Of a DNA stretch of 64,000 nucleotides, positions 62,361 through 64,000 are shown piece after piece (position 1 is the stretch's first letter; each line of letters starts with the position of its first letter). The stretch spans positions 21,764,460-21,828,459 of the forward strand of contig NC_031773.1 of the NCBI RefSeq assembly GCF_001522545.3, given 5' to 3'. Under the pieces are notes generated by a model. The model ran no database searches and had not been told where the DNA came from. It saw only the letters and a list, made by a program, of their open reading frames with translations. The stretch comes from Parus major. Lineage: Eukaryota > Chordata > Aves > Passeriformes > Paridae. Both the position numbers and the translations under genes were made by a program.

Positions 62361-64000
62361 AGGGGCACTTCCTGTATTGTTATTATTGCTGTATTGTTAA
62401 CTGAGGAATTCTGCTAGCTAGTGAAACAAACAACCCCCAAAAGATTCTTTTCTATAACTGTCTTAAAATGGAATTATCTTTAGAACAAATGTTTTAAGAA
62501 GTCATATTAAATATAATGAGATAGATGCTAAAGACTTTTGTATTTCTTATGTTGTAGTCTCCATGCAGGAGTGTCTGAATTTTGCAAGGTATCCTTTTGG
62601 TGGGCCAGATGAACTCAAAAGTAGGCAATGCACAGTTGAGGAATATGCCATGTTTTCTTAACAAGATCATTGTATTAACTAACAATAAGGAGGATATAAA
62701 AGAAAGAGGACCAGCTTCCATCTGTTTTCTTTCTATAATTTATAACTGAAGGAGGGAACATAATATCGTCAGCCCCAAAACATTCATCTTTTTTTCCCCT
62801 TTGTTTCCATTTAAAATAACCTAAGTATATGCCTCCTTCCAAAACATTTCTATTACTTTCTCTGCTCAATATATTCACAGTACCAATTTCCTCTATAAAA
62901 AAATTAATCATCACCAGCTGTTCTATACATTATTTGTCTTGAGTATATTGTGTAAAAGTACAAACTATCTCTAAACCAGTATTAAGAGTACTTTTCATAA
63001 GTACATTTCCACTTAAAGGAGAGTACAATTAATAATTTTAAAACATATGACTCACCAAGACAAATTTTAAGAATTCCTAATTAAATACTTTCCATTTGTT
63101 ATGAACTAACAGGTTCATTTCAGTGTTAGTTATGTGAAAGGTTTTAGGGATCTAAGTACAAGACAGAGATGACAATTATTACCTGCCTTCTATTGTGCAG
63201 GCTCCTCCAGCTAGGGACATTAAATACTTTGTTTCACATTCATTACCTCAAATTATTTTGCTCAGATTATTTTGCTAAAGGTCTGCTATAATCAGATCTG
63301 TAAATTTTCTTATATATTGCTGGAGAGTGTTTGTCTAAATTAAACATTTATAAATAGGACTAGATTTATTTTCCTCTGGGATATGCACATACATGCAACT
63401 CATTTTTCTGTCTCCTTCTGTCAACTTACTCTTTGTGTAGTCCACTCCAAATTGACCTGTTTAATAAGAAAACTTACTGATTCTTGGATCAGTAAAATCT
63501 GAAGGATGCAAAACTGAAGATGCATAGTGCAAATGTAGGTAGGAATAAGTGTGTATAGGTGAGGCAGGATCAAAGAAAAGCACCCTGCACATGTTTGTGT
63601 GTTTGTGTATGTGTGTGCCTGGTTTGTGGTGCCTGGCGATATTAAAGACTCAGAGCTGTCCTGCTCAAAGGGAAGGGGAAACCCTGTGAGATGTCAGGCC
63701 CAATGGATTCTGCCTCTCCTTAAAACTCCCCACTGATTTACAGACCAGGCAGATCAGGACATGTCATGGCTTATCCACAAAAATGCAAGGCCAGAAAAAA
63801 TGGAATTCCTCAGGGAAGATCCACATTGTTTTTATACAATGGGGACAGGAATTCTGTAGATGTGAAATAAAGAAAATGGGATAAAACATGCAGAACAAGG
63901 AAAAAAAAAAAAAAGAAAAAAGAGGAAACAGGGATCCCACCCTGGGAAAACTCCTCAAGTGGCCAGTCTTATGGGTTAGCAGCTCTCCTCTATGGGAGCT
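62361..64000. other. KCND2: Intron 1 block, right edge
   Basis: AT-rich intron with a TG/TTTG-rich low-complexity tract at 63593-63618 and an A-rich run at 63900-63927. The last 150 bases are slightly GC-richer, but no repeat family was recognised before the window ends. Confidence 0.5.

Overview
The window is vertebrate, almost certainly avian, non-coding DNA. It holds one coding exon, which belongs to a voltage-gated potassium channel of the Kv4 (Shal) family. That exon lies on the minus strand at 3108-3270. It encodes 54 residues from the YGD of the selectivity filter, through the S6 helix with its PVPV gate motif, to the RRAQK start of the cytoplasmic C-terminus. Its splice sites are consensus. 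The peptide is shared by Kv4.2 and Kv4.3. The very long AT-rich flanking introns favour KCND2 (Kv4.2), whose first intron is known to be very large. On that reading, 1-3107 is part of intron 2 and 3271-64000 is part of intron 1, with exon 1 beyond the right edge. The bird assignment comes from five CR1 LINE fragments, several with the diagnostic ATTCTGTGATTCT-type tail, and from LTRs of avian endogenous retrovirus families. No SINE-rich mammalian landscape is visible.

Layout: a small deleted LTR (1138-1293); the KCND2 exon (3108-3270); a GGAT microsatellite running into a 250-N assembly gap (6978-7291); a CpG-retaining block with a CTCF-like site and two inverted octamers (about 8085-8340); a CR1 copy (13715-14659); a CR1 tail (24305-24472); a solo LTR (25086-25784); a 54-base T tract (28840-28893); two more LTRs (32752-33438 and 35881-36210); a possible further LTR (39670-39860); a GAAT microsatellite and CR1 tail (51308-51879); a CpG-rich cluster (53040-53275); a CR1 tail (57205-57303); an LTR (61677-61952); and an antisense CR1 piece (62100-62360). 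The rest is AT-rich intron in which I recognise no gene.

There is no operon, CRISPR array, phage or bacterial-type system. The open frames of 60-150 codons look like chance ORFs or lie inside LTRs. The most interesting items are the CpG/CTCF/octamer block near 8.1-8.3 kb, which may be a regulatory element of KCND2, and the fact that four of the five recognised LTRs lie in the same orientation as the host gene, two of them keeping TATA and AATAAA signals. I did not find convincing evidence of a new biological system.
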